In this document: positions 1 to 8,600 of the stretch, in pieces
Position numbering within the stretch: position 1 is the first letter of the stretch
How the letters are laid out: each line of letters opens with the position of its first letter
From: Paraburkholderia kururiensis JCM 10599 = LMG 19447
GTDB taxonomy: Bacteria > Pseudomonadota > Gammaproteobacteria > Burkholderiales > Burkholderiaceae
NCBI RefSeq assembly: GCF_003986935.1
Contig: NZ_RJZE01000001.1
Coordinates: 186,001-250,000 of the forward strand
Direction of reading: 5' to 3'
DNA: 64,000 bases
Notes under the pieces: generated by a model
The model's database searches: none
The model's input: the letters and a program-made list of their open reading frames with translations, nothing else
Told to the model about the DNA's origin: nothing
Translations under genes and position numbers: made by a program

Positions 1-819
1 TCAGCGTGTCGCGCGTTGTTCCAGCGCCGGTTGCGGAGGCTGGTCGGGCTGGTCGGGTTGGTCCGCTTCGTCCGCGAGCCAGCCATAGCCCTTGCGCTCC
101 AGTTCCAGTGCAAGCTCACGCGTGCCCGACTTCACGATGCGGCCGCGAGAAAGCACATGCACGTAGTCGGGCACGACGTAGTCGAGTAGCCGCTGATAGT
201 GCGTCACGAGCACCATGGCACGATCCGGACTACGCAGCGCGTTGACGCCGCGTGCCACGAGCTGGAGCGCGTCGATGTCGAGGCCCGAATCGGTCTCGTC
301 CAGAATCGCGAGCCTGGGCTCCAGCACCGCCATCTGGAGCATTTCGTTGCGCTTCTTCTCGCCGCCCGAAAAACCCTCGTTGACGGCGCGATACAGCAGG
401 CTTTCGTCCATCTGCATCAGCGCCATCTTCGCCTTGACGATCTGAAGGAATTCCATCGCATCGAGTTCGGGCTCGCCGCGATGCCGGCGCTGCGCGTTCA
501 ACGCAGCCTTGAGCAGATACACGTTGCTCACACCCGGAATTTCCACCGGATACTGAAACGCGAGAAAGAGCCCTTCGCGTGCGCGTTCTTCGGGCGCAAG
601 CGCAAGCAGATCGTGGCCGGCGTATTGCACCTCGCCGCCCGTCACCACGTACTGCTCCCGCCCCGCCAGCACATGAGCGAGCGTGCTCTTGCCCGAACCG
701 TTCGGGCCCATGATGGCGTGCACTTCGCCTGCCTTCACCTGCAGATCGAGACCACGCAGAATCGGCTTGCCTTCCACTTCAACGCTGAGATTGCTGATGT
801 CGAGCATGATGTTTTCCAT
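1..819 (-). CDS. sufC: Fe-S cluster assembly ATPase SufC
   Basis: Cytosolic ABC-type ATPase of the SUF iron-sulfur cluster assembly machine; it forms the SufBCD scaffold with SufB and SufD. The 272-residue protein shows a Walker A motif (GPNGSGKST), the SufC-type signature FSGGEKKRNE and a Walker B segment ending in AILDETDSGLD, where the ETDSGLD wording is typical of SufC. The start at 819 follows the sufB stop by only 5 bases, so the two are co-transcribed and probably translationally coupled; a second ATG at 807 is possible. A much longer reading to 915 overlaps sufB and lacks family support. The stop codon is at the first base of the window; sufD and sufS would be expected beyond it. Confidence 0.95.
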   Translation of the reverse strand: MENIMLDISNLSVEVEGKPILRGLDLQVKAGEVHAIMGPNGSGKSTLAHVLAGREQYVVTGGEVQYAGHDLLALAPEERAREGLFLAFQYPVEIPGVSNVYLLKAALNAQRRHRGEPELDAMEFLQIVKAKMALMQMDESLLYRAVNEGFSGGEKKRNEMLQMAVLEPRLAILDETDSGLDIDALQLVARGVNALRSPDRAMVLVTHYQRLLDYVVPDYVHVLSRGRIVKSGTRELALELERKGYGWLADEADQPDQPDQPPQPALEQRATR

Positions 820-824
820 TCCAT

Positions 825-2282
825 TTAACCGACGCTGCCTTCCAGGCTTACGCCGAGCAGCTTCTGCGCTTCCACGGCGAATTCCATCGGCAGTTCCTTG
901 AACACTTCCTTGCAAAAGCCGTTGACGATCATCGACACGGCATCTTCAGCCGACAAACCCCGCTGCCGGCAGTAGAAGAGCTGGTCTTCGCCGATGCGCG
1001 ACGTCGATGCCTCGTGCTCCACCTTCGCCGTGGGGTTCTTCACCTCGATGTAGGGAAACGTGTGCGCGGCACAGCGATCGCCCAGCAGCAGCGAGTCGCA
1101 CTGCGTGTAGTTGCGCGCGTTCTCCGCCGCACGGCCCACCTTCACAAGTCCGCGATACGCGTTCTTGCCGCGCCCCGCGGAGATGCCTTTCGAGACGATC
1201 GTGCTGCGCGTGTTGCGGCCCAGGTGAATCATCTTCGTACCCGTATCGGCCTGCTGATAATGGTTGGTCAGCGCCACTGAATAGAACTCGCCCACCGAGT
1301 TGTCCCCACGCAGGATCACGCTCGGGTACTTCCACGTAATGGCCGAACCCGTTTCAACCTGTGTCCACGAAATCTTCGCGTTGGCCTCGCGACAGTCGCC
1401 GCGCTTCGTCACGAAGTTGTAGATGCCGCCGCGTCCGTTCTCGTCGCCCGGGTACCAGTTCTGCACCGTCGAATAGCGAATCTGCGCGCCTTCCAGCGCC
1501 ACCAGTTCCACTACCGCGGCATGCAGCTGGTTCTCGTCGCGCATGGGCGCCGTGCAGCCTTCCAGGTAGCTCACATACGAACCCTTGTCCGCAATGATCA
1601 GCGTGCGCTCGAATTGCCCCGTATTGCGCGCGTTGATGCGGAAGTACGTGGAGAGCTCCATCGGGCAACGCACGCCGGGCGGGATGTAGCAGAACGAGCC
1701 GTCGCTGAACACCGCCGAATTCAAGGCGGCGAAGAAGTTGTCCGTGTGCGGCACCACGGTTCCCAGGTACTTGCGCACCAGATCCGGATGTTCCTGTACA
1801 GCCTCGGAAAACGAACAGAACACGATGCCCAGTTCACCGAGCTTCTTGCGAAACGTGGTGGCAACGGAAACGCTGTCGAACACGGCATCCACGGCCACGC
1901 CCGCGAGAATTTCGCGCTCCGCGAGCGGCACGCCGAGCTTCTCGTACGTACGCAGCAATTCCGGGTCCACCTCGTCGAGGCTCTTGGGCCGGTCTTTCGA
2001 TGCCGCTCCGCCCACAGGCGCCGAGTAATACGCGATGTCCTGATAGTCGATGGGTGCGTGCTGCACCGTTGCCCAGTGCGGCTCGGTCATGGTGAGCCAA
2101 TGCCGATAGGCCGCAAGGCGCCATTCGAGCATGAACGCGGGCTCGTTCTTGCGGGCCGAAATCAGGCGAATTACGTCTTCGGAAAGACCTCGCGGCAGCG
2201 TGTCGGACTGCACGTCGGTGACGAAGCCGTGCTCGTATTCGCGCCGGATCAGATCGTCGATTCTCGTGGTGACGGTACTCAT
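825..2282 (-). CDS. sufB: Fe-S cluster assembly scaffold protein SufB
   Basis: Core scaffold subunit of the SUF system, on which nascent clusters are built from SufS-derived sulfur and delivered iron. The 485 residues match the family length. Recognisable blocks are the N-terminal helical segment, the beta-helix core with SYLEGCTAP, and the C-terminal segment [16 protein letters not shown] followed by NGFCKEVF. It lies 28 bases downstream of the Rrf2 regulator gene and 5 bases upstream of sufC, all on the minus strand, so a regulator-sufB-sufC operon is clear. The function call is secure from full-length similarity. Confidence 0.96.
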   Translation of the reverse strand: MSTVTTRIDDLIRREYEHGFVTDVQSDTLPRGLSEDVIRLISARKNEPAFMLEWRLAAYRHWLTMTEPHWATVQHAPIDYQDIAYYSAPVGGAASKDRPKSLDEVDPELLRTYEKLGVPLAEREILAGVAVDAVFDSVSVATTFRKKLGELGIVFCSFSEAVQEHPDLVRKYLGTVVPHTDNFFAALNSAVFSDGSFCYIPPGVRCPMELSTYFRINARNTGQFERTLIIADKGSYVSYLEGCTAPMRDENQLHAAVVELVALEGAQIRYSTVQNWYPGDENGRGGIYNFVTKRGDCREANAKISWTQVETGSAITWKYPSVILRGDNSVGEFYSVALTNHYQQADTGTKMIHLGRNTRSTIVSKGISAGRGKNAYRGLVKVGRAAENARNYTQCDSLLLGDRCAAHTFPYIEVKNPTAKVEHEASTSRIGEDQLFYCRQRGLSAEDAVSMIVNGFCKEVFKELPMEFAVEAQKLLGVSLEGSVG

Positions 2283-2310
2283 GCCTGTTCTCCGCTCGGT
2301 TCTTGCTGCG

Positions 2311-2862
2311 CTATTTCTGCTGTGTCCGGGCCGCTGCCTTGCGCGGCGCTCCTGCCGCGATACGGGCCGTGCGTGAAGTCACGACTGGCGCGACTGGCGC
2401 GACGGACGGCGACTTCGGCACGCTGCGCGCGCGAATCGCGCTGATATCCACGGCACGCAACGCAGGGCCGGCCATATCGGCGAGCGACACCTGCCGCAGC
2501 GCCTCGAATATCACGCGATTGATGCGTTGCCAGTTCGCACGCGCCCCGCACATGGCCTCCTGCTCGCACTGCCCCGGCATGGCGCTGCATTCCGTCATGC
2601 CGAACGGGCCATCCACGGCGGTGATGATGTCCGCAAGCGTGATGCGCTGTGCCGCGTACGGCAGCAAATAGCCACCGCTTACGCCGCGCAGCGAAATCGC
2701 CATGCCGCCGCGCGCCAGAATCTTCATGACCTTCGATACGGTGGGCGCCGGAATGCCGCTCGCGGCAGCGAGACTGGCGGCGCTCTGTATCGTGTCCGGG
2801 TCGCGCGCCATCACGGTCATCATGACGGTGGCGTAGTCCGCCAGCTTGCTCATTCGCAGCAT
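2311..2862 (-). CDS. Rrf2-family SUF operon regulator (IscR/SufR-like)
   Basis: Winged-helix Rrf2 transcription factor expected to sense Fe-S cluster status and control the suf operon. The 183-residue protein begins [15 protein letters not shown]; residues 25-65 form the helix-turn-helix and wing ([25 protein letters not shown]). Three cysteines at 92, 99 and 105 have the spacing used by IscR-like proteins to ligate a [2Fe-2S] cluster. The C-terminal 40 residues are Ala/Pro/Arg-rich and look disordered. It is the first gene of the suf operon, and an IscR-type palindrome lies 43 bases upstream of its start, so autoregulation is likely. The family has several names (iscR, sufR); I leave the symbol empty. 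Confidence 0.92.
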   Translation of the reverse strand: MLRMSKLADYATVMMTVMARDPDTIQSAASLAAASGIPAPTVSKVMKILARGGMAISLRGVSGGYLLPYAAQRITLADIITAVDGPFGMTECSAMPGQCEQEAMCGARANWQRINRVIFEALRQVSLADMAGPALRAVDISAIRARSVPKSPSVAPVAPVVTSRTARIAAGAPRKAAARTQQK

Positions 2863-2904
2863 TGAAATGCCTCCGCAAACACGTGCACAAACACGTAAGA
2901 ATTC

Positions 2905-2919
2905 GGACTAAATCAGTCC
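2905..2919 (-). promoter_or_regulatory. Probable IscR/Rrf2-type operator of the suf operon
   Basis: Perfect inverted repeat GGACT-N5-AGTCC. The central 13 bases, GACTAAATCAGTC, fit the core GACTRWWWYAGTC of the published E. coli IscR type-1 site exactly. A second overlapping palindrome (AATCA-GTCC-TGATT, 2911-2924) extends it. It lies upstream of the Rrf2 regulator gene, where autorepression is expected. Confidence 0.7.
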
Positions 2920-3105
2920 TGATTAAAGGGTTATTGATCCGCGCGGTAAAGCGGAATAGCCCCTACGTCATGGTGGAATTGATGCGTGCGGGCGCATAGC
3001 GACATGCGCCGCGACAACGGAATTCATTCTAGACCCGTATGCAAAACCCTGTTACATGCATGGGTCTTGCCACGGTGGGCGCGAGTCGCGAAAACGTGCG
3101 GAGGC

Positions 3106-3360
3106 TTAGTCCGGCCTGTCAGTCAGAATCTGCACGTTAATGGTGTGGTTCTTCCAGTAGATGTTCTGGACGCGTTCCTGGAGCAGGCGCAGCGCCTCGT
3201 GCGACAGATCGCCGAACGTGATGAGCGCAGACGGCATGTTGCCCGAGCCGCTGAGACGTTCTATCGCAGTGAAAGGGGGAAAGCCGTAGCGTTGCAGGAA
3301 TTCGGAGATTTCCTCGTCCGGCACGCTGTCTTCGACGTTACTGAGCAGGATTTCGGCCAT
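3106..3360 (-). CDS. Small RRM-like RNA-binding protein
   Basis: An 84-residue cytosolic protein with the outline of one RNA-recognition motif: an RNP2-like first strand (AEILLSNVEDSV), a helix (EEISEFLQRYGF), a central strand with SALITFGDL in the RNP1 position, a second helix (HEALRLLQERV) and a last strand (HTINVQILTD). The start at 3360 is supported by an AGAGGG ribosome site about 8 bases upstream; the reading frame extends 168 bases further upstream but that part is Arg/Thr-rich and unlike protein. No operon partner is evident. The RRM assignment is by pattern and the RNA target is unknown. Confidence 0.65.
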   Translation of the reverse strand: MAEILLSNVEDSVPDEEISEFLQRYGFPPFTAIERLSGSGNMPSALITFGDLSHEALRLLQERVQNIYWKNHTINVQILTDRPD

Positions 3361-3639
3361 GATGTGTCCCTCTTGTACGCCCGGCGCTCGCGGTGTTGCG
3401 CAAGCGTGTGGTGGAAGTGTGCGGTCATGATGGACGGCACGGACCGTGCAGTCAATTGCGTGCGCCTTCGTGGCTGATTTGTGCGTTCGCCGGTGCGTCG
3501 ACTTGTCGCGCGAAGGGCGGCTCTTCACGTCGCGCGATTGCGCGCCCCGCGGCGCGAAGCGGCAACACGGCGGTCAAGACGTGCAGTGCTAGACTCGACG
3601 TCCCACCGGCCGAAGCCACGGAGCCACGGAGGAGACCTC

Positions 3640-4071
3640 ATGCAAGCGCTCAATCCCTATTTGCTGTTCGACGGCAACTGTGCGCAGGCGCTGCGCTTCT
3701 ACCAGCACACGCTGGGCGGCGAACTCGAGGCGATGATGACCTACGCCGACGCGCCCGATACCGCCGACTGCGAGAACTTCGCGCCCGGCACGAGCGAGCG
3801 CATCATGCATGCGCGCCTCGTGCTGCACGGCGGCGCCGTTCTGATGGCGTCGGACTGCCCTGTCGGTTATCCCTACGACGGCATGAAGGGTTTTCATCTC
3901 TCGCTCACGTACGCCACCGTCGCGCAAGCCCAGCACGTGTTCGCGGCGCTCGCAGAAAACGGCAACGCGATCATGCCACTGCAAAAGACGTTCTGGGCCG
4001 AAGTGTTCGGCATGGTGGTGGATCGATTCGGCGCGCCGTGGATGATCGCGGGCGACGTCGTACAAGGCTAG
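3640..4071 (+). CDS. VOC-family (PhnB/glyoxalase-like) protein
   Basis: A 143-residue vicinal-oxygen-chelate fold protein of the PhnB-like type. It opens with the hallmark NPYLLFDGNCAQALRFYQ and contains GGAVLMASDCP and the late segment TFWAEVFGMVVDRFGAPWM, both typical of PhnB-like paired betaalphabeta repeats. A strong GGAGGA ribosome site fixes the start at 3640. The stop is 15 bases before the next gene, a DHA2 exporter, so the two probably form an operon. Proteins of this type include antibiotic- and methyltransferase-related members; the substrate cannot be told from sequence. Confidence 0.88.
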   Translation: MQALNPYLLFDGNCAQALRFYQHTLGGELEAMMTYADAPDTADCENFAPGTSERIMHARLVLHGGAVLMASDCPVGYPYDGMKGFHLSLTYATVAQAQHVFAALAENGNAIMPLQKTFWAEVFGMVVDRFGAPWMIAGDVVQG

Positions 4072-4086
4072 CCAGGAGCCCAACGA

Positions 4087-5565
4087 ATGACGCATAACAT
4101 CGAAGACCGCAAGCGGTGGCTCGCACTGCTCGTACTCTGCCTCGGCGTGCTGATGATCGTGCTGGACAGCACCATCGTGAACGTGGCGCTGCCTTCCATC
4201 GCTGCGGACCTGGGCTTCACCGAGACCTCGCTCGTGTGGGTGGTGAACGCCTACATGCTCACGTTCGGCGGGTTCCTGCTGCTAGGCGGCAGGCTGGGCG
4301 ACCTCTACGGACACCGCCGGCTCTTTCTCGGCGGCATCACGTTGTTCACGCTCGCGTCGCTTGCGTGCGGCATCGCAAACTCCCAGACGATGCTGGTCTG
4401 CGCGCGCGCGGTGCAGGGACTGGGCGGCGCGGTGGTCTCCGCGGTATCGCTCTCGCTCATCATGAATCTTTTCACCGAGCCAGGCGAGCGCGCAAAAGCG
4501 ATGGGCGTATATGGCTTCGTGTGCGCGGGTGGCGGCAGCATCGGCGTGCTGCTCGGTGGTCTGCTCACGAACGTACTCAGTTGGCACTGGATCTTTCTGG
4601 TGAATCTGCCCATCGGTATCGCCGTCTATGCGCTGTGTCTCACGTTGATTCCCGCAGGTCGCGGGCACGCGCATGGCGAGCGCCTGGACGTGAGTGGCGC
4701 GGTGACGGTGACGGCTGCGTTGATGCTTGCCGTCTACGCCATCGTCAACGGCAACGAAGCGGGCTGGACTTCGACGCAGACGCTCGGCCTGCTCGGCGCC
4801 GCCGTGGTGCTGCTTGCGGCGTTTCTCGTCATCGAGTCGCGCGTGCAGCATCCGCTCATGCCGCTCGGCCTGTTCCGGCTGCGCAGCATCGCGGTGGCCA
4901 ATGTGGTGGGCGTGATGTGGGCCGCGGCCATGTTCGCGTGGTTCTTCATTTCGGCGCTGTATCTGCAGCGCGTGCTCAACTACCGCCCGCTCGGCGTGGG
5001 CCTTGCGTTCCTGCCGGCCAATCTCATCATGGGCGGCTTTTCGCTGGGGCTTTCCGCGCGCATCGTGATGCGCTTCGGCATTCGCGCCCCGCTCGCGGCA
5101 GGGTTGCTGCTGGCCGCCGCGGGTTTGCTGCTGTTCGCCCGCGCGCCTGCAGACGGCCACTTCGTCATGGACGTGCTGCCCGGCATGATGCTGCTCGGCT
5201 TCGGCGCCGGCATCGCGTTCAACCCCGTGCTGCTCGCCGCCATGAGCGAAGTGAAGCCCACCGAATCGGGCCTTGCGTCCGGCATGGTGAATACCGCATT
5301 CATGATGGGAGGCGCATTGGGACTCGCGATACTCGCGAGCCTGGCGGCCGCGCGCACGTCGTCGCTTGCGCAAGCGGGTGCCGACACTACGACAGCGCTG
5401 AACGGCGGCTATCACGTTGCGTTCATGTTCGGCGGCGCGCTGGCCGCGGCGGCAGCGCTGATCGGCGCCACGCTGCTCAAGCGCACCATGCAGCCGCCCA
5501 CGCACGACGACGCGCAAGCGTCGCATCAGCATTCCGAAGCGGGAAGTGAAGCACCGAACGCGTGA
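4087..5565 (+). CDS. DHA2-family MFS drug exporter (EmrB/QacA type)
   Basis: Inner-membrane proton antiporter of the 14-helix DHA2 family. The 492-residue protein shows motif D1 in helix 1 (LDSTIVNVALPSIAADLG), motif A after helix 2 (GGRLGDLYGHRR) and the antiporter motif C region in helix 5 (GGSIGVLLGGLL). The C-terminal 25 residues are hydrophilic and His-rich. It follows a VOC protein by 15 bases; such pairing is common for detoxification units, but the substrate is unknown. No TetR-type repressor is adjacent. Confidence 0.93.
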   Translation: MTHNIEDRKRWLALLVLCLGVLMIVLDSTIVNVALPSIAADLGFTETSLVWVVNAYMLTFGGFLLLGGRLGDLYGHRRLFLGGITLFTLASLACGIANSQTMLVCARAVQGLGGAVVSAVSLSLIMNLFTEPGERAKAMGVYGFVCAGGGSIGVLLGGLLTNVLSWHWIFLVNLPIGIAVYALCLTLIPAGRGHAHGERLDVSGAVTVTAALMLAVYAIVNGNEAGWTSTQTLGLLGAAVVLLAAFLVIESRVQHPLMPLGLFRLRSIAVANVVGVMWAAAMFAWFFISALYLQRVLNYRPLGVGLAFLPANLIMGGFSLGLSARIVMRFGIRAPLAAGLLLAAAGLLLFARAPADGHFVMDVLPGMMLLGFGAGIAFNPVLLAAMSEVKPTESGLASGMVNTAFMMGGALGLAILASLAAARTSSLAQAGADTTTALNGGYHVAFMFGGALAAAAALIGATLLKRTMQPPTHDDAQASHQHSEAGSEAPNA

Positions 5566-5615
5566 CGGGCTGCATCGGTGAGGCTCGCGTAGAACCCGCA
5601 ACCTGTCACATCACC

Positions 5616-5652
5616 GCGCAAGCGCCGGCCTCAACTGCGTCGTCGCTTGCGC
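5616..5652. terminator. Inverted repeat between convergent genes, possible terminator
   Basis: A perfect 9-bp inverted repeat (GCGCAAGCG, 5616-5624; CGCTTGCGC, 5644-5652) sits in the 100-base space between the convergent exporter and toxin-like genes. It lacks a T-run on either strand, so it is at best a weak bidirectional terminator. Confidence 0.35.
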
Positions 5653-5665
5653 TTCCCGTCCTGCC

Positions 5666-8600
5666 TCAAGGCTGCGCGTTCGTGTAGTCCGGATTCAGAT
5701 GAATCCTGTCGCGGATGTTCGCGATGGAGCCGATCCCCTGCGGGTGATCGATCACATCGTCGGCGTCTTCCACCGAAACCCAGCCCACGACTGCCGAATT
5801 CGGAATGTGGGTCACGTTGACCTCGCCGCCCGTTTCGTCGGTGTTCTTGTAGCCGTTTTCCATGGTGATGCCGGCCATGTCGTAGGCATGTTCGTTGGGC
5901 GGAAGCCGGCGCGTGTCGACGATATAGACGTACCCGTCGCGCTGGCCGCTGTTGCAGTAGGGCAGTGCATGTTCGATCTGCTTCGCGGTGGACACGCCCG
6001 ACTGCCCCGTGGCGCCCTTGCCCGCAGCAAGGCCCTGCGCTTCGAGTCGGTTGGCGGGCACGTTCAGGTCATTGCGGCTGCGAAACCCGCCGTCGGTTCT
6101 GATCTGCTGCGGCGTGCGCGAATCGCCGCGGAAAACCAGGCCTTGAAACTCGAAGAGCCGGTTCTGATCGGCGAGCAGATCGGAGCGGCCGGTCTCCACA
6201 ACCGTCCCCACTGGCCGGCCGCCTGTGACGAACCGATGCAGGTCGTCGCGCGTGTGGATCGTGGTGTCGGCAGGCGGCTGCGTCCGGGTGCTCGATACGG
6301 TGCTCGCCGACGAGGACGAGGATGACGACGACGACGAAGCAGAAGTCGAGCGGCTCAACATGGAACTGCTGGCGGTACTCGCCGCCGGCGACATACCCAG
6401 GTCCGCGAAAACACTCCGCGTGAAAGCGCCCTCTTCCTCCAGCGCGGGCATTGGCACCTCAGGCGCCTTCGGCGATACGCGGGTTCTGAGCCGCTCCGCG
6501 TCGCCGCCGTGCAGCGCGAACGTGCGGCCCGTTTGCCCGTCGTAGCAGAGCACGGCCGCCACCGGCGCGCGAGGATTGTCGCGGCCCGCGCCCACGCGTT
6601 CGGCCTGCCCCTGTCCCGACGCATTCACGATCTTCACCGTCGCGCCCGGCTTGCCGAACACCTGCCCCGCAATGCGCACAATCGCGTCGCGATGCTGCGT
6701 GACGTCGACGTGCGTGCCGGGCTGCGCCTGCGTGACCTCTGCGATCACGCGGCGCCGTGCGTCCATCACCTTGCGCTGCATCGCGCTGGACGACGAATCG
6801 GTCTTGCCCGACATGTGCTGATACAGCGCGTGCAGCATGGAATCGAGACCCGGCGTGCCGGCGTTGTCGATCACGTTGATGCCCGCGCCCTCCAGGTTGT
6901 GCCGCCACGTGAGCGGCTCGCGCGCGTCGGCTTCGTGTTGCGGCATGTGGTCCACCGCCTGCGATGCCGCGTCGCGCCCGCCCTGGTCGAGCATCTGTGT
7001 GGAAAAGCGGCGCCGCAGGTTCTCGCCGAAGAGGTGACCCTCCAGCCACGTCGCCGCATCTTTCTTGCCCATGCCTTGCAGCTGCGAGATTTCCGTTTCG
7101 CTGAAGCGAAAATCGCGCAGCATGTTGCGCGCGGCGATGGCACGGTCGCCGCCGCCGAACAGGTCGGCAGTGAAAAGCCGCGTGGCAAACGACGGATTGT
7201 CGCGTGCGAAACGCTGTTGCAGATCGCGCGCGATGTCTTGCGCAGGCTGGCCTTCGTAGCGTGCCTTGTTCTCGAGACCCATGTCCACCATCGCGGTGCC
7301 TGACGAAAGCTGGTGCGCGAGCGTATCGATGCCCGCGGCCGGGTTGTACGAAACGTCGTCGACAAGGTGCTTCTTCAGCGCCTCGAACGTGGCGTCCGGC
7401 TCGGACATGTGATTGATTGCAGCAAGCGTGCCGTTTCCGCTCGCCGCAGCTTCGTTGGCAATGAAGTGCAGCGCGTTCTGCTGGTGCCCATCCGTACCCA
7501 GCCCCGCGCTTTCTTCGGACAGCACGCGCAGCGCGATCAGCACGTTTGCCTCCGGGTTCTTTTCCGCGAGAAACGCGCGCGCCTCGGCGCCCTTGCCGTC
7601 GCGCTCCAGCGTCTGCACTTTGCGGATATCGCCGTCGCTGAGCTTGAGTTCGTCGCGCAGGAACTGCTGCGGATGACGCAAGCGGCTCGTCTGCGCCCCG
7701 CCCGCCACGATGCGTTCATGCACCTGCGGCAACGCGCGCAGCAAAGCCTCTTCGCGCATCGCGGCGTTCACGGGTTTCGCGTTCTGCGAGTTGATTTCGC
7801 CCACCACGCCGCGCCGCCCCGCATAGGCGAGATAGAACGGGCTCAGCACCGCGCGCGTCGCGCTGATGCCCGCGGCAGCGCCAGGGTTCACCGCGAGTTC
7901 GGCCACGCCCGCAGCCGCATTGACCACGCCGTAGCCCACCTGAATCTTCGCGTGGCGCTTTTCTTCCTTGAGCGTGCTGAGCGTGTTGTCCTGATGCGCG
8001 AGGATGTGCGCGCGCATCGTATCGACGGGTGCGGGTTGCAGATGCGTGCGGCCCGTTTGCAACGGCAGCACCTTCTGGTTGTAGCGCACCTTCATTGCGT
8101 CGAGGCGGTCCAGACTCGCGCCACCCGCGAACTGCTTGATGAGCGCGGCGCGAATGTCGGAGCGCTGATGCTTCGTGGTGGGCAGCGTGGCGTCGCTCTT
8201 CCAGAAGCGCCACGAGCCGAAATGCAGCGTGGATTGCAGACGCGTCTTCTCCTCGGGCGGCAGCGCGTTGTAGCGCGCAACGAACGCGGCCTGCTGCCCC
8301 GATGCCGCGATCGCCTTCAGCGTATTCGGGCTGAACTGGCTCGCATCGATGCCGGCGTCTTGCATGGTTCGCTGAAGCGCGGCCACGTCGGGCGATGTCT
8401 TCGCGCCCAACGCCTCGTTGCGCACGGTCTTGAGTTCATCGAAAAGCGCGGCCGTGCGGCCCGGCCGCACTTCTTTGGAGATGAACGCGTCGATCACTTC
8501 TTCGCGCGCGGCGCGGCGCATGCTGGCCGTGTTCAGGTTCGTGGTGCGCCCCATGTTGAGCACTTTCATCGCAATCTGCTCGCCGGGAAAGTGCAGCACT

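Noticed and set aside
4282..5601. Long open frame of 439 codons on the minus strand opposite the DHA2 exporter gene
   Set aside because: It lies wholly antisense to a clear membrane transporter, is His/Arg-rich with no recognisable domain and has no ribosome site; it is a by-product of high GC.
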